Source of the DNA: Xylaria sp. FL1777
Lineage: Eukaryota; Ascomycota; Sordariomycetes; Xylariales; Xylariaceae
Assembly (NCBI GenBank): GCA_022578965.1
Contig: MU400649.1
Coordinates: 43,345-107,344, forward strand
Direction: 5' to 3'
DNA: 64,000 nt
Shown here: positions 25,300 through 36,586 of the stretch, one piece after another
Layout: the number at the start of each line of letters is the position of its first letter
Numbering within the stretch: position 1 is the stretch's first letter
Program-made: the position numbers and the translations under genes
The notes under the pieces: generated by a model
The model's input: the letters and a program-made list of their open reading frames with translations, nothing else
The model's database searches: none
Told to the model about the DNA's origin: nothing

Positions 25300-27653
25300 A
25301 TGATGAACGGGGCTAAGAAGAGGAAGCTGGCGACCGGGGTAGCCTCGCTATCGGCGAAAAGAACAAAAACCTCTTCTGCCCCCCACAAATCCAAAAAGAG
25401 AGCGAAGCGATCCGTCGGCATCGATTCCCTGCCATGGAGCAAGGCCAAGCTGCCGGACATGTTCAACGATGCCGAAGGATTCTATGGGCTGGAAGAGGTG
25501 GAAGGTGTTGATGTTGTACGAGGCGAGGGCAACATTGTCGAGTTTGTGTGTCCGTGCCATCTCGTATCGTCTTCGCATGGTTCTAACTGTGATAAGAGAG
25601 CAGCTGTCGCAGTCGAGGACGAGAGCGACGGAGACGATGATGCCGCCAAGGCCAACGGGCCCGAGAGCGACGAATTCGAAGGATTCGATGATGAGCCATC
25701 TGCATTAGTTGAGCCCGAAGCCGTTCAGTCTGAAGCCGTTCAGTCCCCAGAAGCCTCCAAACCAGCACCTAAATCCCCCGAGAATCAGTCAAAGAAGAAG
25801 CAGAAGAAAAAAACAAACGCACAGGAAGATAGCGAGTTAGAAACCAATGTGTTTTCAGGATTGGATGCCGTGGATCAATCTCAGGATGACATCGACTTGT
25901 CCGAGTGGGTGAAACTCGACCTTTCTGCAGAAGTTCTGTCGTCATTAGCCAAGTTGAAGTTCTCCAGACCAACGGCGATTCAGGCCGCGGCCATACCCGA
26001 CATCCTGGCTGGTCATGACGTGATAGGGAAGGCATCTACGGGCTCTGGCAAGACCTTGGCTTTTGGGATCCCCATTGTGGAGAAATGGCTAGAGTTGGCA
26101 GGAGAAGACAGCCCTGAGACGGTGTCTGGAACTCCTTTGGCTCTGATCCTCTCACCCACGAGGGAGCTTGCCCATCAGCTCACAGACCACATCAAGAATC
26201 TCTGTAACGGACTGACAAATTCCCCGTATGTTTGCTCCATCACTGGAGGACTTTCGGTGCAGAAGCAGCAGCGCCAGTTAGCCAAGGCTGATATCGTGAT
26301 TGGAACGCCTGGTCGATTATGGGAGGTTTTGAGCTCAAGTTCTGAGATAATGGACTCGTTCAAAAGAATAAGTTATTTGGTGGTAGATGAAGCCGACAGG
26401 CTTTTAACCGAAGGTCATTTCAAAGAGGCCGAGGAAATCATAAGTGCCCTAGATCGAGTTGAAGCTGACGAAGGGGGAGAAGACGCGGATTCTTCCCCTA
26501 GGCAGACGCTCGTCTTTTCAGCGACGTTCCACAAAGGTCTTCAGCAGAAGCTTGCTGGTAAGGGGAAATTCAACCTGATGAGCCAGGAGGACTCGATGGA
26601 GTACCTCTTAAAGAAGCTGAATTTCCGCGAGGAAAAGCCGAAGTTTATCGACGTCAACCCAGTATCCCAGATGGCTGAGGGGCTGAAGGAGGGCCTGGTA
26701 GAATGTGGTGCCATGGAAAAAGTAGGCAATCATTTTCCATACTACTGACCTCAATTACAATGACCGGCACAGTATATTAACAGATGTCGCAGGATCTGTA
26801 CCTTTATGCGCTACTACTTTTATACCCAAATGTGCGCACGTTGGTGTTCACCAACTCTATCAGCGCAGCCCGGCGCATTTCACCAATGCTACAGAATCTA
26901 AATTTAACCTCACATCCATTACATTCACAAATGGCCCAGAAAGCCCGCTTACGGTCTATTGAGCGTTTCACCAGTACACCCGCTGGCCAATCTTCTGTCT
27001 TGATTGCCACAGACGTTGCTGCTCGTGGTCTTGATATCCCTAACGTTGACCTCGTTGTTCATTATCACGTGCCCCGCGACGCTGCTGCGTACGTACACCG
27101 GTCAGGACGTACAGCACGTGCAGCCAAAACTGGTCTCAGCATCTTACTCTGTGCACCTGAAGAAGTGATCCCCACGAGACGTCTGATCGCGAAGGTACAC
27201 TCGGAAAGAAAAACTTCGAGAAAAAACTTGTTCGTGCAGAGCCTAGACATGGATCGCAAACTAGTTGGCCGCCTAAAGCCACGCATTACACTAGCCAAGA
27301 AGATCGCAGATTCGGGACTAGCAAAGGAGAAAGGCGGCAAGGACGACGAGTGGATGCGCAACGCGGCAGAGGAGCTCGGCGTGGAGTACGACAGTGACGA
27401 GTTAGAACAAGCCGGCAACTGGGGCGGACGCGGAGGGGGTCGCAAGAAGAAGCAGCAAGAAGCTAGAGATATTACAAAAGCCGAGCTAGGCGCCATGCGC
27501 GCTGAACTACGAGATTTACTCTCGAGGCGCGTCAACGCCGGCGTCAGTGAAAGGTATATCGCAAATGGTCTCGTCGATATCGACGAGCTCCTTAGAGGGG
27601 CCAATGGTAACTTCCTTGGCAAGGTTGGGAGCTTGGACATTTCGACCTTGTAG
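25300..27653 (+). CDS. mak5: ATP-dependent RNA helicase Mak5 (DDX24 family)
   Basis: Three exons: 25300-25545, 25597-26721 and 26793-27653; 743 residues. The Mak5 N-terminus is clear (SLPWSKAKLPDMFNDAEGF at about residues 44-62). After an acidic linker come the DEAD-box motifs: Q motif (FSRPTAIQ), motif I ASTGSGKT, Ia PTRELA, Ib TPGR, II DEAD, III SAT, then in exon 3 the second RecA domain with TDVAARGLDIP and motif VI HRSGRTAR. The C-terminus has basic and Gly-rich stretches. Mak5 acts in the nucleolus in 60S ribosomal subunit assembly. The first intron (51 nt, GTGTGT, CTAAC branch site) is a multiple of three without a stop, so it is easily missed. The second intron has two possible acceptors 9 bases apart; I chose the one giving EKDLYLYALL. 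Confidence 0.95.
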
Positions 27654-28991
27654 TCGATCTCCCGTATGGGACGCGTGACAAGAAGGCGGAGAAACCTTGA
27701 AATCCATATCCTTAGTGGTATATAGCAAATACAAGGGCAATGGGTTATCTCCACCGACAACCAGAAATAGATAATTTCTAGTGATATATGCCATCTTGTG
27801 TTGCTACTCGAATATATATAGTAGACTGTCCTTGAGTGATATTTTTGTGCTCGTGTAAACTCATCAAATGAAGTCGTTCTTGTAGAAAAATAAAAGTGCC
27901 CCTATATCCCCAAATATAGTAAAGATCGCTAGCATAATAATTACTAGCCGATGGTAGCTTATTCGAGAGCATGCTACTACGTAATATAACTTCATTAACT
28001 ACCTAGGTACGTAAGTCATCCCGAATATTGCTAATTGATCATCAGTTCATCCTACCTTTTTCTTCGCTTTATCTTACTGCTTCATTATTATTAGGTTGGG
28101 AAAACGCAAACGAGTTCACGAAGGTTGTAGATAAATAGATGGGTTAGAATCCGTTGTGTAACGCCGCATTTGGGGGTACGCGATATTGAAGGCTAGGAAC
28201 TCAATGCATTCCACCCGCTCCCCCCCCTTTTTTTTCCTTTGGCAATTTTGGAGTGGGTGGTAGTAAGAATAGGTAGATACGTAGGAGTGGTGTTACACAA
28301 CACGGCCAAGAAGTCCTTTCATTTTCACTTCATAGGTTGTGTGCCGATGAGGCTATGAGGCATCGGGGGCTGGGTCGTTTGATTACGAAACCTGTATGCT
28401 GTCCGGTATTACAGTCTACACAGCCATATTGTTTGATCTACTACGTACAAGTCTACAGGATTATAATCCTATAGTGCCACACTAAATGGCAAGAAAGAAA
28501 GAGTACTGTCAATCACAAGGCTAGCATATTTAATGTGGAAAATTAGCTGCCCGAAGCTTTTTTTTTTTCTCACCCAAAAACCTCCGCCGGTACGAAGAGC
28601 TATAGGATTATCATCATGTTGATCTGTAGGTGGTCTATAGTGACTGGCTCAACTGTCACATACATGATATTTGGTTGGGGGCGTAATGAAATGCTACACA
28701 GCAGCCAGATCGGAACACGAGCCAATGGATGGCCACTCAAGGCCTCCGTTTCGGGTAGGTTAAAGGATGCCCACATCACATTCTAGTTTTTATTTTCCCC
28801 AAGCACATAAGACCTAGAGGATATTTACTCTATGAATTTGAGAAATGTATAGTTTTCTCTTACATTCAGTACACTAACCTGAAGCGATTACTAGTATTCT
28901 CCACGAAAGCCCGATTCCTAGGTCGTGTTCGGATGACTCGAAGTCTTTAAAGACAGACGAAGACAGGAGAAGAGTAGAGGAAGCTAGTAGT
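27654..28991. other. Intergenic region, no gene seen
   Basis: About 1.3 kb between Mak5 and the next gene. AT-rich in places, with homopolymer runs (28224-28238, 28558-28569) and one TACCTAGGTA palindrome near 28000. No coding or RNA feature is supportable. Confidence 0.55.
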
Positions 28992-29634
28992 ATGGATATC
29001 TACGCGCGCCTGATTATTTATAAGCGCCGCGACGCCGTGAACAGCGGCGAGCACGGCGAGCACGGCGACAACGACGCCGACGACGACGACGACAACTCAG
29101 ACGTACCATACTCCCATAATTCTATAAGCACTTCGGAATCCTCCATCACGCCGATTAGTACAAGCATAGTTTCACCAGTGACATCGATGCCATCGAGGCC
29201 ACTTAATAGCTCCATCAGCTCTACAGCCCCGGCTTCAACCTCATCAGCTAGTAGCCACGACCCCGGAGATTCGTCAGCGGGGAAAGGTGCCATCATTGGA
29301 AGTCTTATTGGAGCGGTGGTAGCCTTGTTGCTTCTCCGTGAGTACTATCACGAGACATTCCATTTCCGGGTTGATCGATGTTGAAGGCAGACATCTAATC
29401 GTAGTCGTGGTTGCTGACGAAAATCCCCTGCAATGCGTCCAAAAAAATCCAGGTGCTTCTTCTCTTGGAAACGAGTTGCTGACTTCTGGATCTTCAAGTT
29501 ACCCTAGCCTGGCTGGCGATACGGAAATGGTGCGCACGAAGACGCGGTACGACACAAGCACATCACCGGAAGCCTTGGGGCTGGAGAAAAGATCCCGCAA
29601 GACCAAGACGCCGCGAAATGTCGACAGAATATAG
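28992..29634 (+). CDS. Ser/Thr-rich single-pass membrane protein (hypothetical)
   Basis: Tentative two-exon model, 28992-29337 and 29387-29634, phase 1, 197 residues. After a basic KRRDAV and a strongly acidic, His/Gly-containing run there is a Ser/Thr/Pro-rich region (about residues 35-95), the composition of O-glycosylated cell-wall or surface proteins. Next comes a hydrophobic segment GAIIGSLIGAVVALLLL with GxxxG spacing, a likely membrane helix (about 100-116), then a polar tail that I take as cytoplasmic. This layout is common in fungal surface sensors and wall proteins. There is no obvious signal peptide at the chosen ATG, so an upstream exon may be missing, and the intron acceptor is weak (two AGs four bases apart, only one in frame). 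Confidence 0.5.
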
Positions 29635-30150
29635 GAAGGCGGAGCTGGATGCCACAGAGACGGCGGTTGGATATAACACAGGGGCTCCCCACGAATTCTA
29701 CGTCCCTAGGATCGGGCATGAAAAACCTGCTGAGCTCAACGCTTTGAGATCACCTGTAGAGCTTGCGGGATCTATGTAAAATTTCTTACCGCTTTTATGA
29801 CGAGCGTTTTCTTAAATGGACCCTGAGCTTGGGAGATGTCCTGACTCTGACTATCTTACCAGGGGAATGGACATACGAAAGGGGTAAGCCTATCTATTGA
29901 GCTTACATCGTATGTTCATGTCACATGTCATGAGTGGGGAGTTGGTTCTCAAAACATACTGCGTATAGCCCACTACAGCTCCGGGGTGATAAGATGACTG
30001 GACGGTTGCTTTAACGGCAGACGAGGACAGCGAAATGTACTGTACGAAGCATGGCATCTCCTGCTGACTAATAGCGCACATTATGTAACCCATGAAACGG
30101 TCTGGCATGATAGGAACTTCTATTATAGAGAATTAGGATACCTATCAATC
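29635..30150. other. Intergenic gap between convergent genes
   Basis: About 515 bases holding the 3' ends of the preceding and following genes. I see no coding sequence or repeat. Confidence 0.5.
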
Positions 30151-30978
30151 TTATGAAGAGCATATCATTTCTTGTGATGAGTACGTGCTTCGGGCCTTAT
30201 TTACGCCCAGCCCTGAGCCTTCTTTGTCTTCCAACAGGATAGCACGCTCACATCGATATTTGCCGCCAATGCAACTATAGAAGCTGACCACGCAACCGGC
30301 CATTTGAAACAGCAAAGCCGATACCAGGATGTAAACTAAGGGCCCGTTGGTTGTTGTGAAGGTGGCGTATGTTACGGGAGATGGGTTCGCAATATATGTT
30401 CCCAAAGCGTCCTGGAAAATGAAGGCGACGCCGGAGAATAGAAGTGCTAATGAACTACTTGTCATGGAGACGAGATATGCTTTTGCTGTGGGTTTGCGTA
30501 GGAGGGCTTGTTGGGCCGCCGTAGCAACTAGACACAGCACGATAGCGAACGTGTTTAGCACAACAAGGCCCGCAGAGAGAAACTTTGATAAGGTTGTATC
30601 AGGAAGGGAGACTGTTGTTGTTCCATCTTGCTGTAAAGCTCTCTCCACGTCATAGCCGATGAAGGACTTGGAACAGTAAATAGTAGAGAGCGTGAGATTC
30701 CTAAGTCGTGTTAATATACCAGCCAGCTGGGTCATCTTCAATGTAGTGCGCACTGACAAGTGATCATTATTGGTATCAGCCGTACAATAGCCCAGGCTGC
30801 TAAACCATGCTGCTGAGGTCACAGCATCTCGACTCTTTCTGGTGTAGTCTGCTCGGAGTAGATATATCGTGGCCGAAGGCGGGACGGTCACTACTGTCAG
30901 GAGGCAAACAGCAATAGCCAGCAGTAGGGTCGCAAGTTGGTATGGGTTAGCCAGGAACCCGAGCCCACGAGGAGCCAT
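30151..30978 (-). CDS. SUR7/PalI-like four-helix membrane protein
   Basis: Single exon, 275 residues, ATG at 30978. Four hydrophobic segments: about residues 14-34 (near the N-terminus), 133-155, 167-190 and 210-235. Between the first two lies an extracellular-type loop of about 95 residues that contains WFSSLGYCT and a second Cys (TIYCSKSFIGYD). A W-x-x-x-GYC pattern after the first helix is typical of the SUR7/PalI superfamily, which includes eisosome-associated proteins and the pH sensor PalI/Rim9 in the plasma membrane. The tail after helix 4 is short and polar, unlike long-tailed PalI, so I favour a SUR7-like protein. Exact function is unknown. Confidence 0.7.
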   Translation of the reverse strand: MAPRGLGFLANPYQLATLLLAIAVCLLTVVTVPPSATIYLLRADYTRKSRDAVTSAAWFSSLGYCTADTNNDHLSVRTTLKMTQLAGILTRLRNLTLSTIYCSKSFIGYDVERALQQDGTTTVSLPDTTLSKFLSAGLVVLNTFAIVLCLVATAAQQALLRKPTAKAYLVSMTSSSLALLFSGVAFIFQDALGTYIANPSPVTYATFTTTNGPLVYILVSALLFQMAGCVVSFYSCIGGKYRCERAILLEDKEGSGLGVNKARSTYSSQEMICSS

Positions 30979-33516
30979 CCTAGAAGTCGTCCGTATTATC
31001 TTAATGAAGGGCCAGCCTTGGAACAGTGTAAGTAAATAATTGAGAGTCTTCCTGTGTTTAGCTGACGTAGTGTATAAAGAAAGAGTAAAGCGAGCGAGGT
31101 AGATGAGAAAGGAGAGTATGGGGTGGTGTCAGGGGCCCGTGACGCTGGATCTATTACATTAGATATAGGGACGACATACCTATCTAGATACCGGTAGTAT
31201 GTATGCAAGGGAGAGACGGAATCCACTGTTAAGTTTCTTCTCTTGAGCGGTAGCGTGAGCGAACAGAACCAACAAGGATATCAGGGGTTCGGAAGACTTC
31301 CGTTAGGTTTGGCTACTGGCGTACGTACATAAGGAGTATCTTTCCGTGGCGATCCCCAGTGTCCAATTCACTCTCGTTGGACATGCGGCTTCAGCCACAT
31401 CGCGGATGATTAGAAGCTATCTAATTCATTTCATATTCATAATGTAAGTAGGATGCATTCTTAACAATTACTGTTTGTTGATCATCACCTCGATGTTCGT
31501 TGATCCATCTAGCCCTCCAATTGTTCGATCGTTTCATAATCTTTAGGTTGTCAGATTCCAGCATGCTTAAACCTAGATAGTGTAGCGTAATGTGAAAAAC
31601 GGTTCGATGATAGTTAACAGAGCTAGTTCTAACTTGGGGAAGATCAACATGAGTTGGGTAAGGCTGGGGACCGTGCTCCTCGTGTATTGCATGGGTCCGA
31701 GATCAGTGCGTTTTCGTTGTTATGTTGTATCGTAATTTTTATATCTAAACCTTTCCCAATTATTGGTCTTGACTCTGTGCGGGTGAATGTCTCTCAAGTT
31801 CTAAGAGCCTCTTCGACAAAAAACGGATTAGAATTAGTTCACATATCGATAAGCTAAGTCCATAGAACACTGAGGTTGTGATTATCGCATGGTGTCTGTG
31901 CACCCGTCACAATACTTACCTACGCACTACTACGCATACATATACGTGCTTAGGAAAGAGGTAGTATACAGACCCAGCCCTTGCTGCTGATTGGTGACAC
32001 AGGGATTCGCTATAGCACGATTATGTGCCGTTTAGGAAATTTTGACAAGTTTGGCAGACGCAACGCAAATGCCGACACCAAGTCTAACTGAGTCCCCGGG
32101 AGTTATTATACGCCCCTATTTTCTCCGAGTTATAGCATTTGTCTTAGAATTCACAACACAAAGATACCTACTACGAAGTACAGTCCTTGGAGTTACTAAG
32201 ATGTCCCTAAGCGACGATCTAACGGTTCTTGGCAAAGTGCTTAGCTAATTATAGGATAGTGCGGGACTACGCCATATTACCGTGCTTCCGGGCAACAGGT
32301 CATTCTAAATCTCCCGATTCGAAAAATTTCTATAAAGAGCAGCCTGTAAATACACACTATGTATCGAGTCATTTCAATGCGCATGTAAGCCTTAATATGA
32401 ATACAGGGTAGATAGCAAGATGGCGTTCAGGCTCCACATGAAAAATCACGAGTATAGACTAGGTACGAGTGACTTACGCATATAACTCAGCACATGTCTT
32501 AGGTCTAAGCGAGGGCTGAATAGCCGACTAGCTGAAGACTAAGATCTTTTAAATTACCCAGGCCGAAACACTTATCTTGCATATTATCTATACTGCGTAA
32601 TAGAATACGCAACACGAAAGCCAAGGGATCGATATGCAGAGTGCTGCAACGCAACGTCGGAAGTTGACCAGAGCAGTTACGCATTGATGATTTTAGGCGT
32701 CGGCCACATACCGAGGACCAAGACTTTAACTTACATATTCCATGTTACACAGCGGTGAGACACCTGGACCGTACTAAGTACGCTAGCTGAACTGTTTCTT
32801 ATCTAAGACATGTTGGCGGACTCCGGAGGTAATAAGGACGGACCAATTGTATAAAGGTCCAAGGACAGCCACCAAGCCCGGCGCGTGCCCGGAAGGGAGG
32901 TATGGACCTTGGAAGCCATAGCAATCGGCCTTGTTCCCGTGCGGATTCTGTATCCCCTTATGCTTGAAGTGATTATTAGATCACAGTGTCACTGAGTGAT
33001 GGGTAGAAACAAGAAAGACGGGCGTAGTCGGTAAATGATCTATTCGCTTTGACGAAGACTTTTCTGACAGCGGGAGCTACCTGACTCGAGTCGAAGATCA
33101 GAGCAAGCCAAATGTACACCTAATTCCCTCCCCTTCTTGGAATCCATGAAAGTAACAATCTCAAAACAATATCCCAAACGGCACGCCCCAGTGAATGCAA
33201 TGGTCCCCATCCCCCTCTCCCCGCCCAAACACCATCATCAGGTAAAATGGCAATGACGCTGGTTAGATAGTTATATAGTACAGAAAAAGAGAACCTTCCC
33301 AGATTCCTTCATGATAGATCGTTAGCAGAGGGTATTGCTTGGTACCCCTTTGCCGACCGAAATCTCGCGGCTCATTGGCCGCAATGCATTCTAAAAGGGA
33401 CAGACTTAAATAAATATCAATTTACAGATCCGTTCGCTTGCTCTTTGATGGGTATCCAACACGCTTAAACCTTAATAAAATCTCCAAAAATTTGATTCCC
33501 CAAAAAAAAAATCCAG
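30979..33516. other. Intergenic region with a possible decayed LTR, no gene seen
   Basis: About 2.5 kb upstream of the SUR7/PalI-like gene and downstream of the next membrane-protein gene. It contains the second copy of a 17-base word (32508-32524) and a TATA-box-bearing stretch (about 32811-32986) that could be a degraded LTR. Short frames on both strands are not supportable as genes. Confidence 0.5.
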
Positions 33517-35112
33517 TTAAAAAGCGCCGCCTTGTCCTTGGTTTCTATCGAGGGGTTGGACCTGGACGGCGGGAACAGCTTGCTCGGCTTCATCGAAATC
33601 ATGAGCGGGAGGCGCGGCGGGGTTCTTGTTGATCTCGTCTTCGGTCATCTTCATGATGTCATCCTTACGGGCAACGGACTGCCAATTCTTGTTGCCGGCT
33701 TTGGCAGCGGCCTCGGCTTCAGCCAACCACAATTGCCACTGGGGTGTTCCCGGCGCGGCACCGCTCCTCCGTACCCAGGCCGTACGTTTCGTTTCGCGGA
33801 TAGCCCACCAAAGCGTCCGTGTGAAGCTCTTGACACCCTCACGTGGGTCGGTTGGGTCTGTCGTCTGATCGGCATTTCGAGCTTCCGGTGGTGTGATGTC
33901 TCTGTATTCGTAGCGGCTGAGATCCCAGAATAAACGCTTTGGCAGTAAGCCCATAGTCCAGTAAAGGCCGTTCAGAACAACATAGGCGGCGCTAACGAAT
34001 ATTTGCGACTTCCACTTGCAGTTGCCCAACAAAATAACGGATCCCATCAGCAAAAAGGTACCCAATCCCATAAGCAAACGGTAGGCCTGTCCGCCAACAT
34101 GATACTTGCACTCTTCCGTACCCGAGTAAAGCTCACGGGCTACCTCCTCGGTGCACTTAACGAGCAGAAAAGCACCTTCACGAGTTCGTATAATGACGTC
34201 ACCTGCAGGTACCTTATTGGTATGGCTACGATTCATCAAGATGGGCCGCCACCAGGAAGCCCAACCAACAATCGAGCTTGCCGAGGCCATCAAGGTGACA
34301 GCGATGATAGCAGTTCCATCTTCCTGCCAGGCAGCAAACCCAATAATGGCGAAGGTGAGCAGGCCAGAAAATACTTCGAGGATATGGATGGGTGAATATA
34401 AGGTGGCTGGAATAGCAGGTCGTTCTACATTGGTTGCCAGGGTGGGGTTGGCTACGAAGTCCTGGACTTTCTCCTTCATTGTCTGGCGTCGGGTAATCCC
34501 TTGTGGCGGAGCATCAACAAGACCGGCCTCGACATCAGGGGAAAACGTGACACCGAGGCCGGTGGCCCGTCCTCGCACAAGTTTCGGCTCGTCATCTAGG
34601 GCATCTGAAGGAGGACCCTTGATCGACCTTGTGACCGAGAGGTTCGTATTTGTTCTCCCATTCGATCGAAACCTTGATAAGAAGCTGCTCGGGTTTGCTG
34701 CGGGCTGCGGGACTTCCATGCCCCCGGCGTTGTTCTTATCAGTATGTTTTATCTCGAGGACTTTGAAAGCGAAGGGTTGCAGCTCGTCAAGCGGGTGAAT
34801 GATGTTGGCAAAGAACCCCACGGTGTCGAGAACGACACCGCTGTAGACACCAGCCATCCTCGCCGTGGTCTCGGGAAGACGCTGAGGGCGGGATGGCTTC
34901 AGCAAGGCCTGGGGGGCAGGGATAATGCGCGGTAGGAGACAGAGGACACTGGCGGTGATGATTTGGGCATGTTCTGCGATCGACGACTCGCCGATGACGG
35001 CGAGCAGCGTAACAACATCCAGACGCCAGCCCGCGGGGCCCTGGCTGTTGGGATCGTCCGATTGGAACCAGAAAGCAGAGCCATTATACATAGAACCACT
35101 GGAATCGCCCAT
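33517..35112 (-). CDS. Conserved fungal multi-pass membrane protein of unknown function
   Basis: Single exon, 531 residues, ATG at 35112. Hydrophobic segments lie at about residues 32-60, 88-108, 243-263, 268-288, 345-366 and 371-390, giving up to six membrane passes. Between them are a polar loop (about 110-240, with Ser/Arg-rich SFLSRFRSNGRTN) and a second loop with CTEEVARELYSGTEECKYHVGG. The C-terminal 130 residues are hydrophilic and include WWAIRETKRTAWVRRSGAAP and WLAEAEAAAKAG, probably cytoplasmic. I recall similar uncharacterised proteins in filamentous ascomycetes but no named family or reaction. The long uninterrupted frame with strong codon structure makes the gene itself secure; the function is open. 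Confidence 0.8.
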   Translation of the reverse strand: MGDSSGSMYNGSAFWFQSDDPNSQGPAGWRLDVVTLLAVIGESSIAEHAQIITASVLCLLPRIIPAPQALLKPSRPQRLPETTARMAGVYSGVVLDTVGFFANIIHPLDELQPFAFKVLEIKHTDKNNAGGMEVPQPAANPSSFLSRFRSNGRTNTNLSVTRSIKGPPSDALDDEPKLVRGRATGLGVTFSPDVEAGLVDAPPQGITRRQTMKEKVQDFVANPTLATNVERPAIPATLYSPIHILEVFSGLLTFAIIGFAAWQEDGTAIIAVTLMASASSIVGWASWWRPILMNRSHTNKVPAGDVIIRTREGAFLLVKCTEEVARELYSGTEECKYHVGGQAYRLLMGLGTFLLMGSVILLGNCKWKSQIFVSAAYVVLNGLYWTMGLLPKRLFWDLSRYEYRDITPPEARNADQTTDPTDPREGVKSFTRTLWWAIRETKRTAWVRRSGAAPGTPQWQLWLAEAEAAAKAGNKNWQSVARKDDIMKMTEDEINKNPAAPPAHDFDEAEQAVPAVQVQPLDRNQGQGGAF

Positions 35113-36586
35113 TATATGGAAGTCCTCTGGGGTACCGACGGGCTGGAAGGTTTCGACGGTCGAACTTTAGCAGGCAATTGAGTTTAGGACTAAGGCGGGG
35201 CGAGGCAAGACAGGATGCCCCGTCGTCTTAATGTCTTGTCTCGTCTCGTTCTCGGCTCGGCTCGTCCTTTTAGATTGCCTCGTGCTTCGTTTAGTGTTTC
35301 GATAGTCTCGCAAAATTGGTGGAGGAAGGCAAAGACTTTGAAATGATTCTAAAGGTGGATGGGCTGGTTTGGAAAGGGAAACAAAAACACCTATTGCCGT
35401 GCAGCCTCGTATGATTGGTACAAATAAAAGGAAGAAAATCAGACCCAAAAACAAAATCACCTATAGAAGGGGGCTATTCTGGCCTCCCATGAGACTGTAT
35501 GTCTAATACACGTAGGTAGGTTAGGCACGTAAAACCAAAGGGAAGTTTATTTGAAGTTGACGGGTGGGGAGAAATGGACTGTACTTATTAGAGAAAGAAA
35601 GACGTAGTAGATTGGGCGAGCAGGGGTCGGGGAATAAAGAGGGAGAGGAACCGGGGGGGAACGTTGGCGATGGCGCTCTTGGCTTTGGCGCAGTAGATGC
35701 TATGAGGATGCTGAGTGGTCAGCTCCATTGTGGGATGCGTACGGTTAACCCATCTACGGGACCGGTGTACTGGTATCCTAACAGCACACTACTGCGTATA
35801 ATGCACTATAATGCACTGATGGGCTACCTCCTCCTATTTACAGGGCTTAGCATTTGCGCTGCACCACCTCTACCTGCTGCACCCAATCGACAACATATAT
35901 GACGATGGGGACTATATGACGATGAAAAAAAAAGGCTGTCAATGATTGCGGGGATTTGATTGAGACCAGAACCCTTTTACTCCTATATCACGGTAAATAT
36001 TCCAGCTTGTCTGCTGGTTAGCGTCTTGCCGGTAGGAACAAAAGCGCTTGCCGCCTTTATCGTGAAAGGGAAAATCGATTTGCCAAGCGCGGCTTAGACA
36101 TCATGTGGCAGTGCGCTGGGTGCAGGTTGTATAGTACTATCACAACAGTGTACTCCACTGCCTCTTTGTTGTCACAGCTTTGGTGTTGGGGGCTGTTTTT
36201 GTGCTTCGCGGAACTCACGTGTGCACTTCATTAGAAATAAGGGGTACGGCAGTTAAACGTAATAATCTATCACTTTCACACCGCAATCACTGAATTGAGC
36301 CTTAATCTTGAGCCCGGGAACAATATCCAAAGAAAAACACACCCTAATTGTACTTCACAACTTATCAATTAACCTGACGTGCTCTTGTTTCTTACACTGC
36401 AGGAGCTGCACCGTAGTGTGGTATCTCGAAACCATATCCCCGTGTAAACCAATCGCTGAATTCCCACATGACACCTTGGGGGGGGGGGGAATATATGAGG
36501 GGGAAGCAAGCTACTTTCCCCTCGCATGAATCAAGCAATTATGACGAACTGAATGGCGAAATAAAGTAGATGTTTCCCTGAGTAGT
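35113..36586. other. Intergenic region upstream of the membrane protein gene
   Basis: About 1.5 kb. It includes (TCTCG/GGCTC) repeats at about 35230-35268 that fit a promoter or leader of the gene on the minus strand, and a G10 run at 36479-36488. No coding segment seen. Confidence 0.5.

Noticed and set aside
27065..27760. 231-codon minus-strand frame opposite Mak5
   Set aside because: Antisense shadow of the third Mak5 exon; Ser/Arg-rich translation typical of shadows.
32811..32986. Possible solo LTR (TGTTGG start, TATAAA box, ACA end)
   Set aside because: No target-site duplication and no second copy in the window, so only a suggestion.
34151..34798. 215-codon plus-strand frame opposite the multi-pass membrane protein
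   Set aside because: Shadow of the minus-strand gene; the minus frame is longer and has membrane-protein structure.
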